This document shows positions 1-7,802 of a stretch of 24,875 bases of DNA, one piece after another. A program made the translations under genes and the position numbers. How positions within the stretch are numbered: the first letter of the stretch is position 1; each line of letters begins with the position of its first letter. Below the pieces are notes generated by a model. That model was given only the letters and a program-made list of their open reading frames with translations. It did no database searches and was not told the origin of the DNA. This DNA comes from B75-G9 sp964564905 (GTDB lineage Archaea > Hadarchaeota > Hadarchaeia > Hadarchaeales > Hadarchaeaceae): contig CAZMCI010000013.1 of assembly GCA_964564905.1 (NCBI GenBank), positions 1-24,875 on the forward strand. The letters run 5' to 3'.

Positions 1-732
1 ACCCTTCGGAGGTTCTATTCCCAATCTGTCAAAAACTTCAGGATGTTTGAGTGGCAACTCTATCATCTCGCGGACCCTCTGGAGCTCATCCTTCAGTCCC
101 CCGATATCCTCATACGTCACGGCCGGCACCTTCAACTCCTTGACCGAAACTGCTTGAGGCAGGACCTCGACCTCAGTCATATCGGTGACGAGAACTATCC
201 CCGAAGGATTGGTATTGGCGACTACAAATTTTATCTCACCAAGACCAAACGGCACGGCCATCTTCCCAAAGAAGCCGCCAAAGATCTCCTCGAAAAGGTC
301 GCCCCTCATCTCCAAGGGCTCCTCGGGAGGCGTTGGGGCAATCAGATCCCCTTTCATCAGGGGCCTGCCGAGTAAATTACGTTTGAGTACCTCCCCAGAG
401 ACCACAAATCTTACATGCGGATCTGTTGGGGCTATGGAGACCGCCTTGGCCTCCTTCACCGTGGCTTTTTTGACCGTGACCTTCTCACCTATGGAGGTAC
501 CAGCATTATGCCGGATCAGGCCATCAATGCGGATTATCTCCAGTCCACGATCCTCAGGTGAACCTCTGACCGCGATGGCACCCGTTGATCGGGAGCCAGT
601 TATTTCGACGTAATCTCCCTGTTTGATGCCTATCCTCTTCATCACTCCCTCATCGATCAACGCAAACCCGCGGTTGACATAGGACTGATGACGGTTTTCG
701 GCCACCACCAGCTTTATCTCTTTTTCAGCCAT
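1..732 (-). CDS. Cdc48/VAT-type AAA ATPase, N-terminal part (runs off left edge)
   Basis: This minus-strand frame is open from an ATG at 732 to the window edge and gives 244 residues. Residues 1-90 read as the N-terminal double-psi barrel of Cdc48 (begins MAEKEIKLVVAE), about 100-185 as the second N-domain lobe, and 205-244 as the start of the D1 AAA module (TYEDIGGL, then LPLKHPEVFDRLGIEPPKG), stopping just before Walker A. The family uses ATP to unfold proteins, in archaea upstream of the proteasome. An SD-like GAGGTGA lies just upstream, and the start is 5 bp after the stop of the 90-residue gene, so the two are probably co-transcribed. Identification rests on strong resemblance to archaeal VAT/Cdc48; the catalytic parts of D1 and D2 lie outside the window. 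Confidence 0.93.
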   Translation of the reverse strand, partial: MAEKEIKLVVAENRHQSYVNRGFALIDEGVMKRIGIKQGDYVEITGSRSTGAIAVRGSPEDRGLEIIRIDGLIRHNAGTSIGEKVTVKKATVKEAKAVSIAPTDPHVRFVVSGEVLKRNLLGRPLMKGDLIAPTPPEEPLEMRGDLFEEIFGGFFGKMAVPFGLGEIKFVVANTNPSGIVLVTDMTEVEVLPQAVSVKELKVPAVTYEDIGGLKDELQRVREMIELPLKHPEVFDRLGIEPPKG

Positions 733-737
733 TTCGC

Positions 738-1010
738 TCACCTCACACATTCCACCTCAAAAACGTGCCAATCAAGATATTCGGCAAAGTCCTTAAAGAC
801 CTTTTCAACGAATTTGGCGTATTCCTCTTCGATCAGCAGAGTACTCCGGTTTACAAACTCCCATACCTCCTCGGGCAGTTCATCAAGTACTCCGGGCGAG
901 TGGTTTCTCCCGTTTTTTGTCCTGTAATCATACCCGCGGAGCGCCCGGTAGAACATGGTCGCCGGGGTGCCCCTTGATTTCACATCCCAGATGATGAGGA
1001 CCTTGGGCAT
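738..1010 (-). CDS. Hypothetical protein, 90 aa, upstream of cdc48
   Basis: A 90-residue protein that I do not recognise. It begins with a hydrophobic beta strand (MPKVLIIWDVKSRG), has a basic, tyrosine-rich segment (residues about 20-35, YRALRGYDYRTKNGRNHSPG), then an acidic helical half (LPEEVWEFVNRS, EEYAKFVEKVFKDF). A strand ending in Asp near the N-terminus and the small size recall ferredoxin-fold proteins such as Cas2, but no Cas gene or CRISPR is present and the match is too thin to use. It lies 5 bp ahead of cdc48 on the same strand, behind a TATA-like element at 1042-1050, so it is probably the first gene of a cdc48 transcript. Codon use and neat spacing support a real gene. Confidence 0.7.
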   Translation of the reverse strand: MPKVLIIWDVKSRGTPATMFYRALRGYDYRTKNGRNHSPGVLDELPEEVWEFVNRSTLLIEEEYAKFVEKVFKDFAEYLDWHVFEVECVR

Positions 1011-1041
1011 ATCATCATTTGTTATATTTACAACAATTATC

Positions 1042-1050
1042 TATTTAAAT
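1042..1050. promoter_or_regulatory. Palindromic TATA-like element in divergent promoter region
   Basis: TATTTAAAT (ATTTAAAT at 1043-1050 is a perfect palindrome) sits in the AT-rich gap between the minus-strand 90-residue gene (start 1010) and the plus-strand purN-like gene (start 1111). Archaeal TATA boxes lie about 26 bp upstream of the start site. This one would give a minus-strand start near 1020 with a short leader and a plus-strand start near 1072 with a leader of about 39 nt. Position and composition only; no transcription data. Confidence 0.4.
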
Positions 1051-1110
1051 CTATCTGGGAGGTCCTTAGGATTATAGGCTGGCGGAAAAAGTAGTACAGA
1101 GAGGGATTTA

Positions 1111-1839
1111 ATGGGGAAGAATTTGAAGCCCATTTACGAACCAAAAAAGGATAAAAAAATGAAGGTGGTAGTGCTGTTCTCCGGAGGCGCTAGCGCTGTT
1201 CCATTTATGGTCGGAAACGAGGGATATGAGGTCGTAGGTGCAATTTCCACGAACAAAAACGCCTCTGGAATAGAGAAACTGAAAAAACTTGGGATACCGG
1301 TCGAGGTGGTGGATATTCGCGAATTTTATGGAAACAGACCGATCACAGACATGAAAGTTAGAGCGGAGTATGATGAAAAACTTATTTCCATCATAGAGAG
1401 GAACGGGTGGAACCCGAATATTATCGCATGTTCGGGATACATGTACATACTGACCCGGAAATTTCTGAACAGGTTCTCCGTGCTTAATGTCCATCCGGCT
1501 GATCTGACGGTGATGGAGGGCGGAAAAAGGAAGTATACCGGTGCAAACGCGGTGAGGGACCAGCTGGAAGCCGGTGAGAAGGTCACGAGATCCACAGTTC
1601 ACCTGATGGACGAGGAACCAGATCACGGACCGATACTGTGTGTTTCCGAAGGACTGCCTGTGGATGGGAGAAACGCGAAAGAACAACAGGAACTCATGAA
1701 AGAAAAATGTGACGGCCCCGCCTACAGGAAAACCCTCGATATGTTATCGAAGGGATTGTTTGCGATCGACTCCGAGAAAAACATTTACGTGAAAGAGGGT
1801 GAAAAGTGGATCAGAAAAATTGTGAGGATGGAAGGATGA
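1111..1839 (+). CDS. purN: PurN-like phosphoribosylglycinamide formyltransferase
   Basis: A 242-residue protein with the formyltransferase fold of GAR transformylase, which uses 10-formyl-THF to formylate glycinamide ribonucleotide. The nucleotide-binding start is VVLFSGGASA (residues 20-29). The catalytic triad is visible: Asn126 and His128 in LNVHPADL and Asp167 in HLMDEEPDHGP, matching N106, H108 and D144 of the E. coli enzyme. It departs from classical PurN in the HPSLLP-like loop, which here reads HPADLTVMEGGKRK, and has an extended C-terminus. The start is uncertain: ATG 1111 has a weak GAGAGGG ahead of it, while ATG 1159 would begin MKVVVLFSGG, closer to the usual N-terminus. It opens the purine cluster and overlaps purD by ATGA. 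Confidence 0.85.
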   Translation: MGKNLKPIYEPKKDKKMKVVVLFSGGASAVPFMVGNEGYEVVGAISTNKNASGIEKLKKLGIPVEVVDIREFYGNRPITDMKVRAEYDEKLISIIERNGWNPNIIACSGYMYILTRKFLNRFSVLNVHPADLTVMEGGKRKYTGANAVRDQLEAGEKVTRSTVHLMDEEPDHGPILCVSEGLPVDGRNAKEQQELMKEKCDGPAYRKTLDMLSKGLFAIDSEKNIYVKEGEKWIRKIVRMEG

Positions 1840-3218
1840 CGATCGGAGTGCTCGGGATCAGTTACGGTAGCAGATTCGCCTGTATGGCCGACCTGCTCAC
1901 CAGAAGCGGACACAAGGTGAAGCTTTTCATAGCGGACAAACAGAGGAACCCGTTCAACGTGAAAAAAGCAGAGGAAACTGGGGGAGAACACGTCGTGATT
2001 CCGGATCTGAACGTGGAGGACATAACCAAATTTGCGAAGAAACACGAGCACGAGATAGAGTTCGGGATACTGGGCCCAGAGGCGCCCGGTATGAACGGAA
2101 TCAGAAATCGAATTGAAAAGGAAACCAAGATAAAAATGATATGTCCAACTGCGGAGTACTTTATCGAGAAAAGTAAGGTGGAGCAGAGGAAATTAATCGA
2201 GGAGATAGTTCCCTCCGCGAATCCGAGGTTCAGGGTTTTTCGTCCCGAAGATTACAAATCAGAAAGCGCAGTTAAAAAAGATGTTTACGAGTGGCTGGAC
2301 GAGATCGGAAACGAAGTGGCCGTTAAGCCAGATGCACCAGCTACCGGAAAGGGGGTAGGCGTTTGGGGGGATCATTTCACATCCAGGGAAAGTTTGTTCG
2401 AAAATTATTTCCTGCCGAGTTTTGAAAAAGATCCCGTGATAGTCGAGGAAAAGTTAGAAGGAGAAGAATTTTCTCTGCAGTTTATTTCTGACGGAGAACA
2501 TTTGGTCCCCACTCCAGCCGTTAGGGATTACAAGCGGGCATTTGACTGGGATCTGGGACCCAATACCGGGGGAATGGGTTCTTACAAGGACCGGGGGAAC
2601 CTGCTCCCATTCATGAGGGAAAGGGATTGGAAGGAAGCTCTGGAGATAGGGGAAAAGATCCACGAGAGGTTGAAGGGAACTAAAAGAAATCCGGAGGTCA
2701 GGGGGAATTTGTACATGGCATACATAGTTACAAAAGATGGTGTCAAGGTTCTTGAGATAAACAGCAGGTGGGGGGATCCGGAAGTGATGAACATTCTGCC
2801 AATTTTGAAAGATGATTTCGTCGACGTTTGTTTCAAATGCTTAGACGGCAGTTTGCAAAAACTCAATTTTGAAAATAAAACTACAGTTGTGACTTACGCC
2901 GTGCCTCTAAATTACGGAGGATACGCAAGTTACTCGGGCCCGAAAAAAGTGGATCTGACGCAGGCTGAAAAATTAAAAGAAAAGTACGGGGATAACATAA
3001 GAATCTACCCGGGCGCTGTAGAACTGAGGGATGGAGAAACTCATGTTTTGAAGTCCAGGGGTGTGGCGGTGGTTGGCATATCAGAGACGTTGGAGGAAGC
3101 TAGGGAGATCTCCCTAGGTGGAGTCAGAAAAATCGATGGACCCCTGAGACACAGGGAGGATATAGCCCTCAAAGAATACATAGAAAGAAGCAAAAAGCAT
3201 ATGGCCGAATTGGCATAA
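1836..3218 (+). CDS. purD: Phosphoribosylamine--glycine ligase (GAR synthetase)
   Basis: A 460-residue ATP-grasp enzyme joining glycine to 5-phosphoribosylamine, the second purine step. I placed the start at the ATG of the ATGA overlap with purN (AGGATGGAAGG upstream); an in-frame ATG at 1806 would lie deep inside purN. The ATP-grasp core is seen as VAVKPDAPATGKGVGVW (about 161-177), EEKLEGEEFSLQ (204-215), the GARS signature GPNTGGMGSY (241-250) and the metal-binding LEINSRWGDPEVMN (about 306-319). The N-terminal domain (TIGVLGISYGSR) differs from the GGREHAL start of common PurD, so this is a divergent branch. It makes the substrate of the preceding formyltransferase, which fits the gene pair. 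Confidence 0.92.
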   Translation: MTIGVLGISYGSRFACMADLLTRSGHKVKLFIADKQRNPFNVKKAEETGGEHVVIPDLNVEDITKFAKKHEHEIEFGILGPEAPGMNGIRNRIEKETKIKMICPTAEYFIEKSKVEQRKLIEEIVPSANPRFRVFRPEDYKSESAVKKDVYEWLDEIGNEVAVKPDAPATGKGVGVWGDHFTSRESLFENYFLPSFEKDPVIVEEKLEGEEFSLQFISDGEHLVPTPAVRDYKRAFDWDLGPNTGGMGSYKDRGNLLPFMRERDWKEALEIGEKIHERLKGTKRNPEVRGNLYMAYIVTKDGVKVLEINSRWGDPEVMNILPILKDDFVDVCFKCLDGSLQKLNFENKTTVVTYAVPLNYGGYASYSGPKKVDLTQAEKLKEKYGDNIRIYPGAVELRDGETHVLKSRGVAVVGISETLEEAREISLGGVRKIDGPLRHREDIALKEYIERSKKHMAELA

Positions 3219-3293
3219 AAAATTATTTTGATTAAGAAAATCTCACAATAATCTTCTTAAGGGAACTCACGAAAATTAAACCAAGATGGTCGA
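3219..3293 (+). promoter_or_regulatory. purD-purF gap with possible promoter and a three-codon mini-ORF
   Basis: This 75-bp AT-rich gap is one of the few real spaces in the purine cluster, so purF may have its own promoter; TTCTTAAGG near 3252-3260 is the best TATA candidate. Just before purF, ATG GTC GAA TGA (3286-3297) forms a three-codon ORF whose TGA overlaps the purF ATG as ATGA. No good SD precedes purF, so reinitiation from this mini-ORF is conceivable. This is position-based inference. Confidence 0.3.
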
Positions 3294-4700
3294 ATGAGTG
3301 GGATTTTTGGCGTGGTATCCCGGCATGATTGCTTGGAGGATTTGTTCTACGGCACGGATTATCTCTCCCACCTGGGAACGGAATATGGCGGCTTGGTGGT
3401 TTTTGGGGAAAAAATTGTGAGAAAAATCCACACTTTGAGACAGAGTCAGTTCAAGTCAAAGTTTTATGATGATTACAATGCCATGCATGGCAATATGGGG
3501 TTAGGTGTGATCAGTTCTAATGAGGTACAGCCAATATGCTTAGACTCAAAATTTGGCCCGTTCTGTATATGCGCAACCGGATTGATACAAAATGCCGAGG
3601 AGCTGGTCGACGAATTATCCAACCAGGGCGTTTCGTTCAGCGAAATATCGGAAAAAGGTGTGAACTCGGTGGAACTTATCGCCAAGCTTATCGCAGAGGG
3701 AAAGACCATTACAGATGGTATCAACTATATGTTCAGCAAAATTAGGGGCTCCTGTTCTCTTCTCCTGCTCAGCGAAGAGGGCATCTATGCTGCTAGGGAT
3801 AAGTTTGGGTACAGTCCTCTCGTCATCGGACAAAAGGAAGATTCTTGGGCGGCAACCTCCGAAACAACAGCTTTTTTCAACATAGGTTTTAAAATCAAAA
3901 AATATCTTTCGCCCGGAGAGGTGGTGCTGCTTACTCCCTCAGGTATGTCCCAAAAGTACGGGGGTACGAACATTGGGCAAATAAACGCCTTTTTATGGAT
4001 TTATACGGGATTCCCGACTTCCTCCTACGAAGGGATAAACGTGGAAGTCGTCAGGGAGAGATGCGGAAGATATCTCGCGAAGAACGATGACGTCAGAGCA
4101 GATATGGTCGCAGGTGTCCCGGACTCAGGCACCACCCATGCTATCGGCTACTCATTGGAATCAGGGATCCCCTTTAGAAGACCGCTGATCAAGTATACCC
4201 CTGGATGGGACAGGAGTTATACACCTCCGTCCCAAGAAACTAGAGAGCTGATTGCGAGGATGAAACTGATTCCGGTCAAGGAGATAATTGAAGGACAAAG
4301 GATTATTCTCTGCGACGATTCCATAGTGAGGGGCACTCAGTTAAGAAATATCATACAAAAATTGTGGGACAATGGAGCAAAAGAGATCCATTTGCGCATA
4401 GCATGCCCACCTTTATTGTTCCCAAGCGTGTTCGATTATTCGACAAGAACAAGAGAAGAGTTGGCCGCTCGCCGTGCTATAAAGGCCATTGCGGGTAAAG
4501 ATGTCGAAGATGTGAGTGAATACATCAACCCAGATTCAGAGAAGTACAAGAAAATGGTGGATTACATAGCTAAGGAGTTAAGCGTTACCTCTTTGAAATA
4601 TCAACGGTTGGATGACATGATAAAGGCTATCGGGCTTCCCAGAGAACATCTCAACCTATACGTATGGACAGGTGAATCTATAGCCAACCCAAAAAAGTAA
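3294..4700 (+). CDS. purF: PurF-like amidophosphoribosyltransferase lacking the glutaminase cysteine
   Basis: A 468-residue protein with the two-domain layout of glutamine-PRPP amidotransferase, the first purine enzyme. The C-terminal phosphoribosyltransferase domain looks functional, with the PRPP loop LCDDSIVRGT (339-348) and GVPDSGT (274-280). The N-terminal class II glutaminase domain does not. It begins MSGIFGVV, so the nucleophilic Cys after Met is Ser. The HxRY arginine region reads GLGVIS and the usual NGN oxyanion segment reads CATGLIQN. The C-terminal cysteines that bind a 4Fe-4S cluster in Bacillus-type PurF are also absent (LNLYVWTGES). From memory it closely resembles a divergent Bacteroidota PurF paralogue (FLWIYTGFPTSSYEGINVE, LIARMKLIPVKEII). 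It may use free ammonia or an unknown amine donor; that is inference. Confidence 0.88.
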   Translation: MSGIFGVVSRHDCLEDLFYGTDYLSHLGTEYGGLVVFGEKIVRKIHTLRQSQFKSKFYDDYNAMHGNMGLGVISSNEVQPICLDSKFGPFCICATGLIQNAEELVDELSNQGVSFSEISEKGVNSVELIAKLIAEGKTITDGINYMFSKIRGSCSLLLLSEEGIYAARDKFGYSPLVIGQKEDSWAATSETTAFFNIGFKIKKYLSPGEVVLLTPSGMSQKYGGTNIGQINAFLWIYTGFPTSSYEGINVEVVRERCGRYLAKNDDVRADMVAGVPDSGTTHAIGYSLESGIPFRRPLIKYTPGWDRSYTPPSQETRELIARMKLIPVKEIIEGQRIILCDDSIVRGTQLRNIIQKLWDNGAKEIHLRIACPPLLFPSVFDYSTRTREELAARRAIKAIAGKDVEDVSEYINPDSEKYKKMVDYIAKELSVTSLKYQRLDDMIKAIGLPREHLNLYVWTGESIANPKK

Positions 4701-4856
4701 TTGGCACCGTCAAGACGCGGTTAGGGATCGAAATAATCTGGCTTGGCTAGAATTTTCTTCAAGTTTCGCCAAGATTTATACGTGTTCCCGGACCCGGCAG
4801 CTAAATTTAAAGAGACTGGCAGAGAAGATTTGTTGGTCAGGGGTGGTGATGGATTG

Positions 4857-6308
4857 GTGGAAAAATTTGACCACAGTACATTCATCTCTCCTTTTACCTG
4901 GCGTTACGGCAGCGCGGAAATGCGGAGGATATTTTCGGAGGTGAACTGCAGGGCGACCTGGAGGAAAATCTGGGTGGCCCTCGCGGAAGCCCAAGCGAAA
5001 TACGGTCTCGTTACCAGAAAGGAGCTTGCGGATCTAAAGTCAAAAATGGGCCCCGAACACGTGAATCTGAAACGCGCGCACGAGATCGAACGTGAAATAA
5101 AACATGATCTAATGGCGGAGGTAAAAACGTATGCGGAGCAATGCCGATTCGGAGGAAAGAAGATTCATCTCGGCGCCACCTCCATGGACATCGAGGACAA
5201 CGCCGACGCCCTGAGAATCAGAGACGGACTAGATATCCTGCTTACCAGACTGGTCAACTGTCTTGACTCGCTGTCTGACAAAATATCGAAATACAGGGAT
5301 CTGCCGTGCATTGGCTGGACCCACCTGCAGCCAGCCGAGCCGACGACACTCGGCTACCGACTGGCCGGCTATGCGCAGGATTTGGTGTTTGACATCAAAG
5401 CGGTTGAGATGCTCCTCCAACATTTCGTCAGGGGGAAAGGAATAAAAGGAGCCGTGGGCACATCGGCCAGCTTTCGGGCGTTGTTGAAGGGCAAGGGCAA
5501 ACCGAGTGACCTAGAAGGGCAGGTTATGAAAAAGTTGGGACTAAAGGCGTTTCACATCTCAACTCAAACCTCTCCAAGGAAAATGGATTATATGGTCTTG
5601 AGCGTCCTGGCGAGCATCGCGCAGAGCGCTCACAAGTTTGGAGTCGATCTGAGACATCTTCAATCCCCGGCTTTCGGAGAATTGTCGGAACCCATCAGGA
5701 GATCCCAAGTTGGGTCATCTGCCATGCCGTTCAAGAAAAATCCTGTAAGTGCGGAACGGATGTGTTCGTTGGCGAGGTATGTCGGCACGTTACCGAGAGT
5801 GATGTGGGAAAACGCGGCACAGACGATACTCGAGCGGACCTTGGACGATTCGGCGAACAAGAGAGTAGTCATCGCCGAAGGATTTCTGGCTGTGGATGAA
5901 TGTCTAACCATATACGAGTGGATCGTGCGCGGCATGAGGATATATCCAAAAATGATAAAGCGAAACTTGAAAAGATATGCACCTTTTGCGGCCGTGGAAG
6001 CTATTTTGATGAGACTTGTCGAACGCGGAGGCGACAGGCAGCTGATGCACGAAAAACTCAGGGCCCTGTCATTCAGGGCATGGGAAGAGGTAATGGATGG
6101 AAAGGAAAATCCTCTGCCCGAACTCCTGAAACGAGACCGCGATGTAAGTTCCAAGCTGACCATCAAGGAGATAGAGAAAACCTTAGATATAAGAGAACAC
6201 TTGGGTGACGCGAGCGAGCGTTGTGAGAGTTTTATGAAAACTCTGGTTAAACCGATTCTCTCGAGATACGAAGATAGGCTCGGAAAAAGACGAGACATCG
6301 AATTTTAG
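4857..6308 (+). CDS. purB: Adenylosuccinate lyase
   Basis: A fumarase/aspartase-superfamily lyase that removes fumarate from SAICAR and adenylosuccinate. With the start used here it is 483 residues. Key segments are IKHDLMAEV (His near 83), GWTHLQPAEPTT (catalytic His near 156) and the flexible signature loop GSSAMPFKKNP (286-296, with the catalytic serine). The start is chosen from GGTGGTGAT at 4842-4850, 6 nt before GTG 4857 (TTG 4854 is the neighbouring alternative). The frame stays open back to a TTG at 4743, but that extension lacks an SD and does not look like a PurB N-terminus, while ISPFTWRYGS after the chosen start does. The 156 bp before it (4701-4856) hold no other gene. Confidence 0.92.
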   Translation: MEKFDHSTFISPFTWRYGSAEMRRIFSEVNCRATWRKIWVALAEAQAKYGLVTRKELADLKSKMGPEHVNLKRAHEIEREIKHDLMAEVKTYAEQCRFGGKKIHLGATSMDIEDNADALRIRDGLDILLTRLVNCLDSLSDKISKYRDLPCIGWTHLQPAEPTTLGYRLAGYAQDLVFDIKAVEMLLQHFVRGKGIKGAVGTSASFRALLKGKGKPSDLEGQVMKKLGLKAFHISTQTSPRKMDYMVLSVLASIAQSAHKFGVDLRHLQSPAFGELSEPIRRSQVGSSAMPFKKNPVSAERMCSLARYVGTLPRVMWENAAQTILERTLDDSANKRVVIAEGFLAVDECLTIYEWIVRGMRIYPKMIKRNLKRYAPFAAVEAILMRLVERGGDRQLMHEKLRALSFRAWEEVMDGKENPLPELLKRDRDVSSKLTIKEIEKTLDIREHLGDASERCESFMKTLVKPILSRYEDRLGKRRDIEF

Positions 6309-6319
6309 CAGGTGATCTT

Positions 6320-7187
6320 TTGGCTGTGATCATGGACGGGAAAGCCATCGCTAAGGAACTCAAACGTGATATCCGCGCGCAGGTGGAGGATATGAAAAAA
6401 CAGGGGGTAACCCCAACACTTGCAACAATATTGATCGGAGATGATCCTTCCTCCAAGATCTACGTGGGGGGGAAGGAAAAGGACTGTAGAGAAGTGGGTA
6501 TCGAGTTCAGGTTACACAAGCTTTCCTCAAACGTCAAGGGGGATGAATTGCTCAGATTAATTGAGGAGCTAAACAACGACAAAAAAGTGCACGGCGTGAT
6601 CGTGCAAATGCCAATTCCGAACCATTTGGATGGGAAAAAAGTTGTGGCGAGCATAAGCCCGAAGAAAGATGTAGATGGATTGCATCCGTACAATGTCGGA
6701 AAGCTGTGGCTGGGGGTCTACGACTTTGAAAACGATCTCCTGCCGTGCACGCCCAAGGGAATAATGAAAATTCTGGACCATTACGAGGTGGAATTGGAGG
6801 GAAAACTCGCCGCGATAATAAACCGGAGCGATTTGGTCGGCAAACCTCTGGCGAAGTTATTTCTCGACAGAAACGCAACCGTGATCATCTGCCATTCCAA
6901 GACCCCCGAACTGGAAAATCAGACAAAAGCCGCGGATGTGGNNNNNNNNNNCCGTGGGTAGACGACCGAGTTGTGTCCTGACGGCAGAGATGGTGAAAGA
7001 TGGAGCAACGGTCATCGATGTCGGCATGAACCACATCGACGGAAAACTTCGGGGTGATGTCGACTTCGAACAGGTCAAGAAAAAAGCCTCACACATCACA
7101 CCTGTTCCAGGAGGTGTAGGCCCGATGACAAGAGCTATGTTACTGCAAAACGTGCTGATCGCGACAAAGCTTGCGGAAGGGAGCTAG
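6320..7187 (+). CDS. folD: FolD methylene-THF dehydrogenase/cyclohydrolase (interrupted by assembly gap)
   Basis: The bifunctional enzyme interconverts 5,10-methylene-THF, methenyl-THF and 10-formyl-THF. Before the gap it carries YVGGKEKDCREVGI, GVIVQMPIPNHL, KDVDGLHPYNVG and the Rossmann segment INRSDLVGKPLAKL. After it come TAEMVKDGATVIDVGMN and ITPVPGGVGPMTRAML. A run of 10 N at 6942-6951 lies in the dinucleotide-binding region, and the two halves are in different frames across it. Nine unknown bases would give 289 codons in one frame and would fill the usual small hydrophobic strand before VGR, so the break is an assembly artefact, not a mutation. The TTG start follows AGGTGAT with 3 nt spacing. 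Its place in the cluster suggests it supplies formyl-THF to PurN. Confidence 0.9.
6942..6951. other. Assembly gap (10 N)
   Basis: Ten undetermined bases inside folD. The length is one base off what a continuous reading frame needs, so it is probably a nominal or slightly wrong gap size. Confidence 0.98.
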
Positions 7188-7771
7188 TGTCTGCCGAGAA
7201 AAAAGCCATCAGAGAAAAATACAGATCACTGAGGAGAAGCCTCTCGCGAAGGGAGGTACTGGAAAAAAGCCGTCGGATCAAAAAACTACTCTTTGAGCTT
7301 CCCGAATTTGATCAGGCGGCGACCGTAGCATTTTATGTTGCCAAGCGGGACAGCCATGAGGTCGAAACCGAGGAGATGATCAAAGAAAGCCTGAATACGG
7401 GAAAACGTGTGCTGGTGCCCGTGGTCGACGGTGCCCAACTGCTATTCTCCGAATTACGCGATTACGATTCTGAACTCGCACCCGGGACATTCGGTGTTCC
7501 AGAGCCCAAACCTCAGCTCAGGCGCCCCGTGCCGCTCTCCGAGAGCGACCTCATCGTGGTACCCGGAGTAGCATTCGATTGCAGGGGGTATCGTCTGGGT
7601 TATGGAGGAGGGTATTACGATAGACTTCTACGGGAGATTTCCTTGACCAAACCCTCATTGACCTCAGCTGGCCTAGGGTACGAGTTCCAGATCGTGGAAA
7701 AGCTCCCGGTCACCGCTGATGATGTCCCCATCGACATCTTGGTGACCGAAAAAAGAGTACTCCGTTTTTAG
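7187..7771 (+). CDS. 5-formyltetrahydrofolate cyclo-ligase (MTHFS)
   Basis: A 194-residue protein converting 5-formyl-THF to 5,10-methenyl-THF with ATP. The N-terminal helix has the basic pattern KKAIREKYRSLRR seen in the family, and the C-terminal signature is VPGVAFDCRGYRLGYGGGYY (125-144), which includes the nucleotide- and folate-binding glycines. The GTG start shares one base with the folD stop (TAGTG), with GGAAGGGAG ahead, so translation is coupled to folD. Methenyl-THF is the FolD cyclohydrolase substrate, so the pair can return stored 5-formyl-THF to the 10-formyl-THF pool used in purine synthesis. Length is normal. Confidence 0.93.
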   Translation: MSAEKKAIREKYRSLRRSLSRREVLEKSRRIKKLLFELPEFDQAATVAFYVAKRDSHEVETEEMIKESLNTGKRVLVPVVDGAQLLFSELRDYDSELAPGTFGVPEPKPQLRRPVPLSESDLIVVPGVAFDCRGYRLGYGGGYYDRLLREISLTKPSLTSAGLGYEFQIVEKLPVTADDVPIDILVTEKRVLRF

Positions 7772-7802
7772 GCTCTGAAAACTATTCAAAAAAGGGCAGA
7801 CG

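Noticed and set aside
43..613. Plus-strand ORFs at 43-375 and 185-613
   Set aside because: They are the complement of the Cdc48 N-terminal coding region on the minus strand, whose translation matches the family closely.
738..1010. Cas2 nuclease
   Set aside because: Only a beta strand ending in Asp and small size agree; no cas genes or repeats nearby.
3294..3299. Sequencing error as the cause of Ser in place of Cys2 in PurF
   Set aside because: Other glutaminase residues are lost too, and the remembered Bacteroidota paralogues also lack the Cys.
4743..4856. Longer N-terminus of purB from TTG 4743
   Set aside because: No SD at 4743 and no family-like sequence before residue 39; GGTGGTGAT supports GTG 4857.
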